A stretch of 64,000 nucleotides of DNA from Hyphomicrobiales bacterium (GTDB lineage: Bacteria > Pseudomonadota > Alphaproteobacteria > Rhizobiales > Beijerinckiaceae), in NCBI GenBank assembly GCA_003963405.1, contig RXIY01000014.1:1-64000 (forward strand), read 5' to 3'. The position numbers and the translations under genes were made by a program. Below are positions 51,251-61,403 of this stretch, piece by piece. Position 1 is the stretch's first letter; each line of letters begins with the position of its first letter. The notes beneath the pieces are model-generated. The model ran no database searches and had not been told where the DNA came from. It saw only the letters and a program-made list of their open reading frames with translations.

Positions 51251-52315
51251 TTAAGTCTTTGAAGACGACGCAGACGCCAGCCCATTAGGTTTCGCGATCA
51301 CATCATAGGCGACGCTCAGCGCGACGGTCGCCGGCACCGCCAGCACCACGCCCATGGCCCCGAAAAGCGCGCCGAACGCCAGCATGCAGAAGAGCAGCAC
51401 CACGGCCGGCACGCTCAAGGAGCGGCTTTGAAGAAACGGCGTAATCAAATAACCCTCTATGAAGCTCGCGCCGCCGATTGATAGTGCGGCAGCTGCGGCG
51501 CTATCGATCCCATGCGGCAAGGCGACCAGCGCCCCGACCACAAGTGCGATCATCGAGCCAAAATAAGGGATGAAGGCCAACGCGCCGCTGATCGTCGCAA
51601 GGGCGAGCGGCGCCGGCGCGCCGAACGCCCATAGGGCGGCTCCAGCGAAGACCGTATTCATCGCGACGACATAAAATTGCAACACCATCCATTGTCGCAG
51701 CGCGGCTCCGGAGCGGTGGAGAAACGCCGCCATTTTTTCCCGGTGTTGCTCCGGGGTCAGGACCAAGACTCCTTCGAGATGACCCTTCGGATCCGAAGAA
51801 AGATAAGCCGCGCCGATGATCGCGATCAGCGTCATGGCGAGGGCGTTGCCTACCGATCCGAGCGCGGCTCCGACATGCTGGGCGATCGGAGCCGCCGCCT
51901 TCGAGTAATCCATCTCCAGGATGAATTTTTCCACGAAGCGGCCCCAGGGATGCTCTTCGACGAGTCGCTGGATGAGCGCCATCGCGGCCGGCACGTCGAG
52001 CGCCACTTCGTCATATTGCCGGAGAAGCTGACCCCCGAACGCCATCAGCGTCACCGCGACTCCCCCGGCGATCGCCAGAGCGACCGCGAGAAGCGAAAGA
52101 CCCGGCGCAATCCCTAAGCGCCGTCCAACGTTTTCCGCGGCGCCCCGCCAGGCGACTGCAATGACAATCGTCGCGAAGACAAGCGGCAGGAAGACCGAAA
52201 GCCTCCAGAAAAGAAGGCCGAGCGCCACAGCGACCGCGCCGATCGCCGTGACGGCGACCGCGCGCGCGATGAAGTCGGGCTGGTCGAGATTCTTCGTCAG
52301 GAAATTAAGCTTCAT
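51251..52315 (-). CDS. AI-2E family transporter 1
   Basis: 354 residues, about eight membrane segments. VFAGAALWAFGAPAPLALAT, FIPYFGSMIALVVGALVALP and the C-terminal GVVLAVPATVALSVAYDVIA match the AI-2E/PerM family. Export of small molecules is proposed for the family; the substrate here is unknown. Divergent from a second copy at 52507. Confidence 0.9.
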   Translation of the reverse strand: MKLNFLTKNLDQPDFIARAVAVTAIGAVAVALGLLFWRLSVFLPLVFATIVIAVAWRGAAENVGRRLGIAPGLSLLAVALAIAGGVAVTLMAFGGQLLRQYDEVALDVPAAMALIQRLVEEHPWGRFVEKFILEMDYSKAAAPIAQHVGAALGSVGNALAMTLIAIIGAAYLSSDPKGHLEGVLVLTPEQHREKMAAFLHRSGAALRQWMVLQFYVVAMNTVFAGAALWAFGAPAPLALATISGALAFIPYFGSMIALVVGALVALPHGIDSAAAAALSIGGASFIEGYLITPFLQSRSLSVPAVVLLFCMLAFGALFGAMGVVLAVPATVALSVAYDVIAKPNGLASASSSKT

Positions 52316-52506
52316 GGCGCGCCTCGAGTGTTTCGGCGGGGAGTGTTTGGAGCGCCCCGCAAGAGACGCCGCCCTTATCGCGAGGTCATGTCGGTTCCAA
52401 GACTTCGTCCAGCAACAACCGGCGACCGGCCTAATCTTGACATTGCGGTAGGGCTGCCGTCAATAAACGCGCTCGAGCGCCGTCGCGCAAAAGAGAGAAG
52501 TTTGTC
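52316..52506. promoter_or_regulatory. Divergent intergenic region between two AI-2E family genes
   Basis: 191 bases with both promoters expected. No confident operator seen. Confidence 0.35.
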
Positions 52507-53538
52507 ATGTCCAATGGACGCGTTATCGAAACGACATCCATCATTGTGACAATCCTCCTTGCGCTGACCGCGTTCAAGTTCGCCCAGGCCGTTGTGGAGC
52601 CTGTGATTTTCGCGTTTTTCATCATCGAGATCGTCTGGCCGATGCAGACGGCGCTGCGCTCCAAATTGGGTAAGGGCGCGGCGATGGCGGTGACGGTCCT
52701 CCTGACCGTGACGGCGGCTCTGGCGCTCTTCTCGATAATCGTGTGGAGCGGTCGTCAAATCGCCGAGTGGATCAGCCAAAACGCCGATCGAATTCAGGAT
52801 TCGCTGATAGCGTCGACCGCCTGGCTTGAGAAATACGATATTTTCATATTTGCGCTCCTCGCGGATCATTTCAATCCAGCGGCGGTGGTCCGCCTCGTTC
52901 CCGTGGTGGCGATGCGGGTAAACACGATCCTCGCCTTCGCCCTCATCGTGCTCATTTACGTGATCTTGGGCCTGGGAGAGACGGATATTATGACACAGCG
53001 CATCGCCGCGCTGAAAAATCGCGACGCCAGCCAACGGCTCATCGCCGCCGGCCGAAGGATCGGAACGAAGTTTCGCACTTATGTGCTCGTACGGACCATT
53101 GCGAGTCTGGCGACCGGCGTCGCCGTATGGGGCTTCGCGCGCTTCATAGGTCTCGAACTCGCGGGAGCCTGCGGCGTGCTCGCCTTTGCGCTCAATTACT
53201 TGCCTTACATTGGCTCGTTCATTGTCAGCGCGCTTCTGCCATTATTCGCCTGGGTGCAATTCGGGTCAGGCGAGACGGTCTTCGTGGTGATCCTTGGCGT
53301 CCTGTTCATTCAGGCGATCATTGGCAGCTACCTGGAGCCTCTATTTTCCGGCTCGGCTCTATCGATTTCGCCGCCGCTTGTTCTCTTTTCGATTATCTTG
53401 TGGACATATCTGTGGGGAGCACTGGGCGCCTTTCTCGGCGTGCCGCTTGCAATCGCTGCGTTGACATTGTTCGAGGAATTCCCCTCGACGGCCTGGATTG
53501 CCGACATCTTGTCCGGCGGCCGAACAGCGAAAGTCTGA
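52507..53538 (+). CDS. AI-2E family transporter 2
   Basis: 343 residues. Same fold as its divergent neighbour but clearly different sequence: FALNYLPYIGSFIVSALLPL, IGSYLEPLFSGSALSISPPL and GALGAFLGVPLAIAALTLFE carry the family motif. The two may be old paralogues. The 332 bases after its stop hold no supported gene. Confidence 0.9.
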   Translation: MSNGRVIETTSIIVTILLALTAFKFAQAVVEPVIFAFFIIEIVWPMQTALRSKLGKGAAMAVTVLLTVTAALALFSIIVWSGRQIAEWISQNADRIQDSLIASTAWLEKYDIFIFALLADHFNPAAVVRLVPVVAMRVNTILAFALIVLIYVILGLGETDIMTQRIAALKNRDASQRLIAAGRRIGTKFRTYVLVRTIASLATGVAVWGFARFIGLELAGACGVLAFALNYLPYIGSFIVSALLPLFAWVQFGSGETVFVVILGVLFIQAIIGSYLEPLFSGSALSISPPLVLFSIILWTYLWGALGAFLGVPLAIAALTLFEEFPSTAWIADILSGGRTAKV

Positions 53539-53870
53539 AAGGCCGCCGAAAGCGCGGCCTCGGCGGCGCTTCTCTTCGATGCTGATCAGCGGACGATACG
53601 GAAGAATGGTCTCGCGGCACTGATCGTGCCCGATCACGAACTGAATCTTCGCATATGCAGCCGCGCGAGCCACAACGCGCTTGCGCATCCGCCTGTTAAT
53701 CCCATCTCAAGGCTCAGGCAATCAGGGACGCGCCCCCTTGCCGGCGCGCGTCAGCGAGTACATCTCGCTTGCATACCCGTGACGCCGACGAACTCCGCCA
53801 CACACTCCAAAGCCTTTTAAGTCACATAACCATCGGCGGCGCCGTTGTAATCGGAAGCGGAGCAGAGTGC

Positions 53871-54803
53871 ATGGCCAACCTTACTGCAAAACTCGCGAAT
53901 TTCGCGCAGGCGGCCGTAGTCGCTTTCTCGGTCCCGGTCGTTTCACCAGCATCTGCCCAGCTGTTCCGGGGTCCCCGGCTGGCGCAACAAGCAACGCCCG
54001 ACCAGTTCGTCACCAATGTCCGTTACCGCCCCGCACGCCACTTCGTGCGGCGCGTTCTCCCCGCCGAACAGAGTTCGGAGGCACCCGAACCCGGGGGCGC
54101 GACAGGCGAGGCGCTCGCCGCTTGCGAGAAAGGAATCGGAAAATCCGAGGACCTCAGTCTGCCCGGGACCAAAGGGGAGATCAAACTTGATCGGTGCTAT
54201 CGCGGACGCGAGCAGCTTGTCTGCAGCCTCGCGGCGCTTTCGTTACAGGCAAAGGCGCTTGTTCAGGATTTCTCCAAGATCATTGAAGCCAACTATCCAG
54301 ACGTTGCCAATGTGGACTCCATTTGCCGCATGGCGCCCGAGAATCTCGCCGCCCATATGCAGAAAGCCTCCACTTTCTCGACGCGATTCAGGGACCTGAA
54401 AAACGAATATGACCGGCGCCTCGCCTGCGTGGAGAAAGTCGAGCAATCTCTGCAACAGGTAAGCTTGGCCGATATGCCTCGCTCAGATGAAATATTGAAA
54501 TCGGTGAATGAAACGCTGCAGGGAGACATCAAAGACGTCGCCGCGACACGGCAGGTCCTTCTGGACCTCGCCGAAAGAATGGATTCGTCCCAAAAGGCAA
54601 TCGCCGTCATCCAGAAGCTTTATCGAACGATGTGCTTTGCTCAAACTCCGGAGCAGCCGATCAGCGCCGCCGTGCAGGAAAAACCTCCAATAATGCAACC
54701 GGCGGCGCCGGCGCCGCAGTTCACACCTACAAAGAAGGAAGAAGTAGAGCAGCCGCCGCTCAACAGGGGTCTCCCCGATGGCCATATCAAGACAAATCCG
54801 TAG
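53871..54803 (+). CDS. Secreted helical protein ahead of a binding-protein gene
   Basis: 310 residues from ATG 53871. Signal peptide ending in SPASAQ. Helical, coiled-coil-like centre (FRDLKNEYDRRLACVEKVEQ and following) with several Cys and a Pro-rich tail. No family recognised. Its end overlaps the start of the PotF-like gene by 26 bases, so both are made together. Confidence 0.65.
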   Translation: MANLTAKLANFAQAAVVAFSVPVVSPASAQLFRGPRLAQQATPDQFVTNVRYRPARHFVRRVLPAEQSSEAPEPGGATGEALAACEKGIGKSEDLSLPGTKGEIKLDRCYRGREQLVCSLAALSLQAKALVQDFSKIIEANYPDVANVDSICRMAPENLAAHMQKASTFSTRFRDLKNEYDRRLACVEKVEQSLQQVSLADMPRSDEILKSVNETLQGDIKDVAATRQVLLDLAERMDSSQKAIAVIQKLYRTMCFAQTPEQPISAAVQEKPPIMQPAAPAPQFTPTKKEEVEQPPLNRGLPDGHIKTNP

Positions 54804-55926
54804 CGCCGCCGTGTGGCTGGCCTGGATTGCGGCCTTTTGTAGTTTCCCCGCGTCGGGGCAGGAGCGCATCGTCAATGTGCTCGGATGGAATGACTACATC
54901 GATCCTGGCGTCATACTCGATTTTACCGATGAAACCGGAATCAAGGTTACCTACGACTCTTACGACTCAGACGCATCTCTGGAAAAAAGGCTGAGATCAG
55001 GAACGGAAACCTTCGACGTCGTCATCGTCTCGGCGCCTACGCTGTCGAAAGATATCGCCAAGGGCGCCTATTTGAAGCTCGATGAAAATAATCTTCCCAA
55101 CAAGAAATATCTCTGGCCCGAAATAATGGACCTTCTTTCAAATTATGACATAGGGAACCGCTTCGCTGTGAACTACATGTGGTTTACCGTTGGAATTTCT
55201 TACAATGTCGAGAAAATAAGAAGCACATTGGAAGCTGTGGCGGGCCATCGCGCATCGGCGCGGGCCGACGCTTCGCCGCCATTCGATTCCTGGGCTGTGC
55301 TGTTCAAACCTGAATATCTGCGCAAATTCTCGAACTGCAGCATAGGCGTAGTCGACAGCCCTGAGTATCTGCTAGCCATCGCGCGGCGATATTTATGGTC
55401 TGATTGGAAGTCCGCCGTCGGCCTGTCGCATGACACGGATCTCAAACGCGCAGCTGACATGTTGAGCGTCGTGCTGCGAGACGTAAAAAAACTGACGGGG
55501 TCGAATTACGCCGCCGCGCTGTCGAATGGCGAAGTCTGCATGGCCGTCGGCTATTCATTGGACAGTTTGCGCGCGCGCGATCAGGCGCGGGAAGCCAATA
55601 ACGGCGTCGATATCGCTTACGTGCTCCCCCGTGAAGGCGCGCCCGTCTTGATGGATAATCTTGCCATCTTGAAAGGGGCCCCGCATGTCGCGGAAGCCTA
55701 TCAGTTCATCAATTTTCTGTTACGTCCGGATATTGCCGCCAGGAACACCAACTTCACACATGCCGCAAACGGAGTTTCGGCATCGACGCCCTTCGTGGAT
55801 AAAACAATTGCCGGGAACAAGTCCGTTTATCCCGACGCCGCCGTCGTCGAGCGGCTTTTCGTGCCCGAAAAAACCTATGCGCCGATGCAGGACGCGTTGT
55901 TGCGTGAATGGGCGCGCATCAAATAG
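54778..55926 (+). CDS. PotF/PotD-like periplasmic binding protein, orphan
   Basis: 382 residues. Signal peptide AAVWLAWIAAFCSFPASG, then VNVLGWNDYIDPGVILDFTD, GIKVTYDSYDSDASLEKRL and FDVVIVSAPTLSKDIAKGAY, the start of spermidine/putrescine binding proteins. The C-terminal lobe has VLPREGAPVLMDNLAILKGA. No permease or ATPase genes are nearby, so it works with a distant transporter or as a sensor. Confidence 0.88.
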   Translation: MAISRQIRSAAVWLAWIAAFCSFPASGQERIVNVLGWNDYIDPGVILDFTDETGIKVTYDSYDSDASLEKRLRSGTETFDVVIVSAPTLSKDIAKGAYLKLDENNLPNKKYLWPEIMDLLSNYDIGNRFAVNYMWFTVGISYNVEKIRSTLEAVAGHRASARADASPPFDSWAVLFKPEYLRKFSNCSIGVVDSPEYLLAIARRYLWSDWKSAVGLSHDTDLKRAADMLSVVLRDVKKLTGSNYAAALSNGEVCMAVGYSLDSLRARDQAREANNGVDIAYVLPREGAPVLMDNLAILKGAPHVAEAYQFINFLLRPDIAARNTNFTHAANGVSASTPFVDKTIAGNKSVYPDAAVVERLFVPEKTYAPMQDALLREWARIK

Positions 55927-56470
55927 GGTAAAGATCAAGCTGTAGCGCCGCGCCAACCGACCCTGAGGCTCTACAGCGGCGCCCGTCACGGGGCGACGCC
56001 GCCCGTCTCGGCCCCAGCACGCCAGCAACGGCGCACTTTTCACCAAGACCCAAAAGCCGGCTACGCGCTGCCGGACACCATTCCGATCTCGCCGCCGCCG
56101 TGACTGGTCCTCTCCGCCTCGCTGATCGACGGGAGTCCTTTGTGGCGAAGCTGCGCAAGAGGTAGCGGCTGGTTCGGGAAAAATGCCAAGAGGCAGGCGG
56201 GTCCCGGGAGCGGCCACGGCCTGCGCAAAATCCGCTGCTGAGGCCGGAGCGACGATTCCAGATTGAAAGTGGTTACCGCTCCGGACGGGCGCAAGGCAAA
56301 GGGCTCGCTGTGCACGCTGGATGCTGATCGCCGGGGTCTGGCGTGGGACGCTGCGGCAAGGCTCTTGGCGAACGTAGGGTGAACTTCCATGCCCTCACCC
56401 CCTCTCTCGGCGTTTCGACCTAGAGAAGAAGATGCGCAGCAACAACAAGTTAGATGCTGGGAAAGGTCAA
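55927..56470. other. Gap without supported gene
   Basis: 544 bases between the binding-protein gene and tRNA-Tyr. Frames here are short and of poor quality; a minus-strand frame at 56061-56390 is Ser/Arg/Pro-rich and looks spurious. The stretch near 56270-56400 may be a dispersed intergenic repeat, which cannot be judged from one copy. Confidence 0.5.
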
Positions 56471-56555
56471 TGGTGGGGGAAGTAGGACTCGAACCTACGA
56501 AGGCTTAGCCAGCGGATTTACAGTCCGCCCCCTTTGCCGCTCGGGACATTCCCCC
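56471..56555 (-). tRNA. tRNA-Tyr (GUA anticodon)
   Basis: The minus strand begins GGGGGAA (56555 downward) and ends TTCCCCC plus ACCA, a perfect 7-bp acceptor stem with an encoded CCA. The anticodon loop reads CTGTAAA (GUA), and a long variable arm as expected for tRNA-Tyr is present, total 85 bases. T-arm GTTCGAGTC is intact. Confidence 0.95.
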
Positions 56556-56871
56556 ATCTTGCTCTCTGCCTAGCTTGGAAGCCAGACCGGAGCATGCACG
56601 TGACGACATTGACCGGGTTTGAGCGCCCGCCGCCGTCTCGTCCGCGACGCTGTGTAGAGGAAAGCGCCAGCTCAGTCAAACCCCCGCGGCTCTATCCAGC
56701 GGAAAGATTTTTCGAAGCCCGAGAGATCGACGAAAGCCCGCGCCTTTCGCCGATACAGGCGCGCCCTCATCGGTCAAAGAGGAACGCGAGCGGGCGCACT
56801 GCGAAGCTGGAACATCCGCCTGAAGGCAGGCGTTTCCCCAGAAAATGGGCTCGCCTCGGGGATCGGGAAAA
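56556..56871. other. Gap holding tRNA promoter and pckA leader
   Basis: 316 bases between divergently read tRNA-Tyr and pckA. The tRNA promoter and the pckA promoter must lie here. No gene and no strong hairpin seen. Confidence 0.45.
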
Positions 56872-58467
56872 ATGACGGCGCAGATGAGGGTTTCGGCCGT
56901 TGGGCCGCACGACGCTTTTCCCCTCCGCCAGCCGCAGCCCACCTTTCGCAATCTCGAGGCGCCGCGCCTCTATGAAGAAGCGATCAAGCGCGGGGAAGGC
57001 GCGATTGCGGATGGCGGCGCGCTCGTCGTCGAGACGACGCCGCATACCGGCCGCTCTCCGGGCGACAAATTCATTGTACGCGACGCGCTGACCGACCGCG
57101 CTGTTTGGTGGGAAAATAATCAGCCTCTTGCGCCAGAGCAGTTCGACAGACTCCATGAAGACATGCTGGCGCATGCGCGGGGCGTCGCGCTCTTCGCTCA
57201 GGACCTCCAGGTCTGCGCTCATCCGCGCCACAGCCAGCGCGTGCGCGTCTTCAGCGAACTCGCCTGGCATTCTCTTTTCATCCGCAATCTTCTGATCAGG
57301 CCGCCGCAACTCGACGACGATCCAGCTGACATCACGATCATCGACCTCCCGTCGTTCCGGGCGAATCCCGCGCGCCATGGCTGCGGTTCGCAAACGGTGA
57401 TCGCCCTCGATTTCACACGGCGCGTGGCGCTGATCGGCGGCACGCGTTACGCCGGCGAGATAAAGAAATCCGTATTCACTCTCCTCAACTTCCATATGCC
57501 CGCCCAGGGCGTGTTGCCCATGCATTGCGCGGCGAACGACCACGAAAGCGGCGCGGCGGTCTTTTTCGGCCTCTCGGGCACAGGCAAGACGACGCTTTCC
57601 GCCGATCCCGAGCGCGCCCTGATCGGCGACGACGAGCACGGCTGGGGCGACGCCGGCCTCTTCAATTTCGAAGGCGGTTGCTACGCCAAGGGCATAAGAC
57701 TGTCCCGCGAGTTCGAGCCGGAAATATACGCCGCGGCGGAACGCTTCGGCGTCGTTCTGGAAAACGTGAGAATGAATCCCGAGACGCGGCAGATCGACTT
57801 CGCCGACGACTCGATCACTGAAAACACGCGCATCGCCTATCCGATGGACTTCATTCCAAACGCGGCGCGCGAAGGCTGTGCGGGACACCCAAGAAATGTC
57901 GTGCTGCTCACCTGCGACGCCTTTGGCGTGCTGCCGCCGATCGCCAGGCTCGACCCGGCGCAAGCCATGTATCATTTCCTTTCCGGCTATACGGCACGGG
58001 TTGCGGGCACGGAGACAGGCGTTCGCGAACCGCAGGCCGTGTTCTCCACCTGTTTCGGCGCCCCCTTCATGCCGCGCCATCCTTCGGAATATGGAGCCTT
58101 GCTGCGCGAACGCATTCTCGAGCATCAGGCGAATTGCTGGCTCATCAATACCGGCTGGACAGGCGGCGGCTATGGCGATGGCGAACGCATGCCGATCGCC
58201 TTGACGCGAACGCTGCTGAGAACCGCGCTGCAAGGCGGGCTGAGAGACGCGCCATACCGACCCGACCCCTATTTCGGCCTGTTGACGCCGCTCGCGGCGC
58301 CTGGCGTCGACGCTTCTCTTTTAGACCCGGCCGCCACGTGGCGCTCACGCGAGGCCTTCGACGAGGCCGCGGGAAAAGTGGCGGCGATGTTTTCAGCCAA
58401 CTTCCAGAGCTTCGAGCCATTCGTCGGCCGGGACGTGCGCGACGCTGGTCCGCGCCCGCCGATCTGA
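56872..58467 (+). CDS. pckA: Phosphoenolpyruvate carboxykinase (ATP)
   Basis: 531 residues from ATG 56872. Catalyses oxaloacetate + ATP to PEP + CO2 + ADP (gluconeogenesis). Motifs: [11 protein letters not shown], substrate-binding [15 protein letters not shown]-loop [25 protein letters not shown] (metal Asp), the [11 protein letters not shown] segment and [17 protein letters not shown]. Length is typical. Ends three bases from the convergent GH2 gene. Confidence 0.97.
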   Translation: MTAQMRVSAVGPHDAFPLRQPQPTFRNLEAPRLYEEAIKRGEGAIADGGALVVETTPHTGRSPGDKFIVRDALTDRAVWWENNQPLAPEQFDRLHEDMLAHARGVALFAQDLQVCAHPRHSQRVRVFSELAWHSLFIRNLLIRPPQLDDDPADITIIDLPSFRANPARHGCGSQTVIALDFTRRVALIGGTRYAGEIKKSVFTLLNFHMPAQGVLPMHCAANDHESGAAVFFGLSGTGKTTLSADPERALIGDDEHGWGDAGLFNFEGGCYAKGIRLSREFEPEIYAAAERFGVVLENVRMNPETRQIDFADDSITENTRIAYPMDFIPNAAREGCAGHPRNVVLLTCDAFGVLPPIARLDPAQAMYHFLSGYTARVAGTETGVREPQAVFSTCFGAPFMPRHPSEYGALLRERILEHQANCWLINTGWTGGGYGDGERMPIALTRTLLRTALQGGLRDAPYRPDPYFGLLTPLAAPGVDASLLDPAATWRSREAFDEAAGKVAAMFSANFQSFEPFVGRDVRDAGPRPPI

Positions 58468-58470
58468 GTC

Positions 58471-61200
58471 CTACGCCGACTCGAAGCCCGCCGGCTGAAG
58501 CGCCGGCGCCGCGCTCTTGTTCAGAGCGGCCGTCGCCAATGCGTCGAAAAGCGCGGTCGCCGTTGGATCGGCTCCCGGAGCGTCGCGCAGCAGGCGGAAG
58601 GTCGAGATCACAATATGGCCTTCGCCATAATTGCGCTCCACGGCGAGACCGACAGGCTTGTGAATCCAGCCGACAGCCAGCGCCGCATGAACGCGCGCAT
58701 GGAAGTCGAGCAAATTGCAGCCCGAAATGACGTGAGTCGGGATCACGCGGTCGAAAGTGTGATCGATCAGCGGCCCGCCGGGCAATCCGCGGAAGGCGCC
58801 CCGCCGCCGCAGCCACGCAAAAGACGACGCCCAGTCGCCACGCCACAGCGTTCCGTCACGGGCGACGATCTTGACATTCTGCCAGTGCGGGAAGAACGGC
58901 GTCAGCGTTCCCTCCTCATCGGGCAGCAGAAGCGCGCGTCCGCCGCCGCGTACATAGGCGGCAAGCTCGGGCGTGCTTTGCAGCGCGATGACGACGTCGG
59001 CGTCGCTCATATTCGCGGACAGGCGATACCCCAACGCCTGAGCGCGAACCCGCACCTCGGGCTCCGGAGACCAGATCGACAGCATGGCGCCGCCCGGACG
59101 GCGAGGATGCAGCGCGAGCTCGATCTCGTTGCGTGCGATGATGCGCTCCCCTGCGCGCAGATGGAAGGAGATGCGTCGCATGGAGGGCTTCTCGACCTCC
59201 GGCAGCGGGATCGCGATCTCGCCGAGGTCCAGCACGCTCGCCGCATCGACCCGCGCGACGGCGATCGTCTGCGGCCAATCGGAAAGAACCTCGAGCGTCG
59301 CGCCTCGAATCGTTTCGGGGCCGCCATGCGCGATGCGCAGGGGAAGACGCAGAGTCTCGCCCGACCAGAAGCTGCCGCGATCGAGGCGCGGCACGATCGC
59401 CGTATCGTTGTTGATGGTGTGGAAAACATCATGGAAGGCGCGCGGATTCGAACGCATGTCGAGGAGACCGTTCGACTCCCAGTGGCAGTCCGTAAGCTCG
59501 GTGATGACATAACCCGCAATCTCCGGCCGCCGCCGCATCGCCTCGATCTCATATTTGAGCGCGCGAAACTGCTGCCATTGCGCCGCCTCGATGAAGGCCT
59601 CGAAGCTGCCGAACACGCGATCGAGACTCCAGTCATGAAATCGGTTTTGGACGCCATGCGGATACATGACGCCCTCGCCCCAGTCGTGACCGGTTTCGAA
59701 CCACCATGGTTCGCGCCCGTCCGCATCATTGAGCTTCCCGGGATGCGGCAGGCCCCAGTTGCCGAACTCCGAGCAGAGCAGCGGCTCCTCACCGGTCGTC
59801 ACGGCGTCGCCCTCGGGACTGAACAGCCAGTCGCCGCGATCGGCGAGCGCATCGACGAAACGGTCCCAATCGTGACGGCTGTCCGGAATCGCCGCGTAAA
59901 AATGGTAGTCCGCCAGATCGCTCTGCACGTGGAAGCTCGGCGCGAGCGGCGAATTATCGACGACAAGGCGCGTCGGATCGTAAGCCTTCAGCCAGAGATA
60001 CAGACGCCGCAGCCAGGCGCGATGCTTGGCGTCGTGCACCAGGTCCACGCCCCAGTTTTCGTTTATCAAAGTCCAGCAAAAAATCGACGGATGATTGCCG
60101 TCGCGGTCGATGATGCCCTTGAGCGTCGTTTCCTTGCGCTCGCGCGAACGCTCCGTCGAATAGCCGCCATTCGGCAGTTCCGCCCAGACGAGAAGTCCCA
60201 GGCGGTCCGCCGCCTCGTAATAGCGTGGATCTGGCGCCTTGATGTGGCAGCGCAGCGCATTGAGGCCCAGCTCTTTCGCCTTGCGGAATCTGTCCTCGAT
60301 GAATTCGAGTGAGGGCGGCGTGCAGATCGTGTCCGGATAATAGTCCTGATCGAGCGCGGCGCGCAGATAGAATGGCTTGCCGTTGAGATAGAGCTTGCCC
60401 GACCGCGTTTCAATCTTGCGAAATCCGAACGTCGACTCCTTCTCGTCGACAACCACGCCCTCGCGCATCATGCGCAGGCGTAAACGATAGAGGTTCGGCT
60501 CATCGGGCGACCAGGGACGAGGATCTGCGACGCGGGCTCGCAAAGTGGCGTGCTCGGCGCCGACGGCGAGTTCGGCCCGCGCCGTCGCAACGCAGTCGCC
60601 TTCCGGTCCGAGCGTCTCGAGCACGGCTTCCGTCCGGGCGCAGAGCGCGCGCTCGAACCTCAACTGAGCCGAAACGTCGCCGGCGTCGAGGTCGGCGCCA
60701 ATGCGAAGGCACGTCGTACGGTCGGGGATATTGAGTTCCAGAAAGACCGACTGCCACACGCCGGAAAGCGGCCCGTACCAGCTCTGCTTGCCGAAAGGCA
60801 TCTCGGCGAAGGGCGTCTGCGGGAATTCGGCGGGATCGTCCGTCGGGCTCTCAACCCGCACCTCGATTTCCGCGCGCCCGACGGTGAGCCGGTCGGTAAT
60901 GTCGAAGTAGAAAGGCAGAAAGCCGCCGACATGGCTGCCAATCAAGGCTCCATTCACGAACACATGCGCTATATGAAACACCGCGCCGAAGTGGAGGAAC
61001 ACGCGCTGCTCGAGCCAGTCCGACTGCACGTCGATGCTGCGCCGATAGACCGCGACGCCGCCGCGCATGCTCAAATCGGGAAACTGAGCCTGCCAGGGAC
61101 TTGGGACCAGGATGCTCCTCTTCCCGGCGAGCGCGGACGCGCTCGCGCCGAGATATTGGAACTCCCACATGCCATCCAGGCTGATACGCGCTTTCTTCAC
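58471..61200 (-). CDS. Glycoside hydrolase family 2 enzyme (beta-galactosidase/glucuronidase-like)
   Basis: 909 residues from GTG 61200 (GGGGAC nine bases upstream); a TTG at 61269 is the alternative. N-terminal sugar-binding domain (SIDVQSDWLEQRVFLHFGAV), immunoglobulin-like domain, TIM barrel with NGKPFYLRAALDQDYYPDTI, acid/base Glu in CWTLINENWG and nucleophile Glu in LLCSEFGNWG. The C-terminal 300 residues are beta-rich and less conserved. No signal peptide, so cytoplasmic. Divergent from galK-galT, which suggests that it frees galactose for the Leloir pathway; the exact sugar is inference. Confidence 0.85.
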   Translation of the reverse strand: MKKARISLDGMWEFQYLGASASALAGKRSILVPSPWQAQFPDLSMRGGVAVYRRSIDVQSDWLEQRVFLHFGAVFHIAHVFVNGALIGSHVGGFLPFYFDITDRLTVGRAEIEVRVESPTDDPAEFPQTPFAEMPFGKQSWYGPLSGVWQSVFLELNIPDRTTCLRIGADLDAGDVSAQLRFERALCARTEAVLETLGPEGDCVATARAELAVGAEHATLRARVADPRPWSPDEPNLYRLRLRMMREGVVVDEKESTFGFRKIETRSGKLYLNGKPFYLRAALDQDYYPDTICTPPSLEFIEDRFRKAKELGLNALRCHIKAPDPRYYEAADRLGLLVWAELPNGGYSTERSRERKETTLKGIIDRDGNHPSIFCWTLINENWGVDLVHDAKHRAWLRRLYLWLKAYDPTRLVVDNSPLAPSFHVQSDLADYHFYAAIPDSRHDWDRFVDALADRGDWLFSPEGDAVTTGEEPLLCSEFGNWGLPHPGKLNDADGREPWWFETGHDWGEGVMYPHGVQNRFHDWSLDRVFGSFEAFIEAAQWQQFRALKYEIEAMRRRPEIAGYVITELTDCHWESNGLLDMRSNPRAFHDVFHTINNDTAIVPRLDRGSFWSGETLRLPLRIAHGGPETIRGATLEVLSDWPQTIAVARVDAASVLDLGEIAIPLPEVEKPSMRRISFHLRAGERIIARNEIELALHPRRPGGAMLSIWSPEPEVRVRAQALGYRLSANMSDADVVIALQSTPELAAYVRGGGRALLLPDEEGTLTPFFPHWQNVKIVARDGTLWRGDWASSFAWLRRRGAFRGLPGGPLIDHTFDRVIPTHVISGCNLLDFHARVHAALAVGWIHKPVGLAVERNYGEGHIVISTFRLLRDAPGADPTATALFDALATAALNKSAAPALQPAGFESA

Positions 61201-61403
61201 TGACGCCGTCCCCGGCCAGCAACCTGGCCCGCTAGATAGGGTCGAATGGAAGATGATGTTCGAGTTCAAATATTACGATCTGCGCGATGCGAAAACTCCT
61301 ACGCGAAACTACTTAAAAGCGCCAGCCTTTTTCATCCCCAGCCTTGGGCGAGGCGCGAGATTTCGATAAGGAAGCTCAGCCTTTCGCCCTCAAAAGGACC
61401 GAC
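61201..61403. promoter_or_regulatory. Divergent control region of the GH2 and gal genes
   Basis: 203 bases between the two starts, AT-richer than the flanks (stretch near 61260-61330). A shared operator is possible; no palindrome could be fixed by eye. Confidence 0.4.

Noticed and set aside
56061-56390. Minus-strand open frame of 109 codons before tRNA-Tyr
   Set aside because: Ser/Arg/Pro-rich, no SD, no domain; likely spurious or repeat-derived.
58615-60312. Plus-strand open frame of 565 codons opposite the GH2 gene
   Set aside because: Antisense of a clear enzyme gene, no domain signature.
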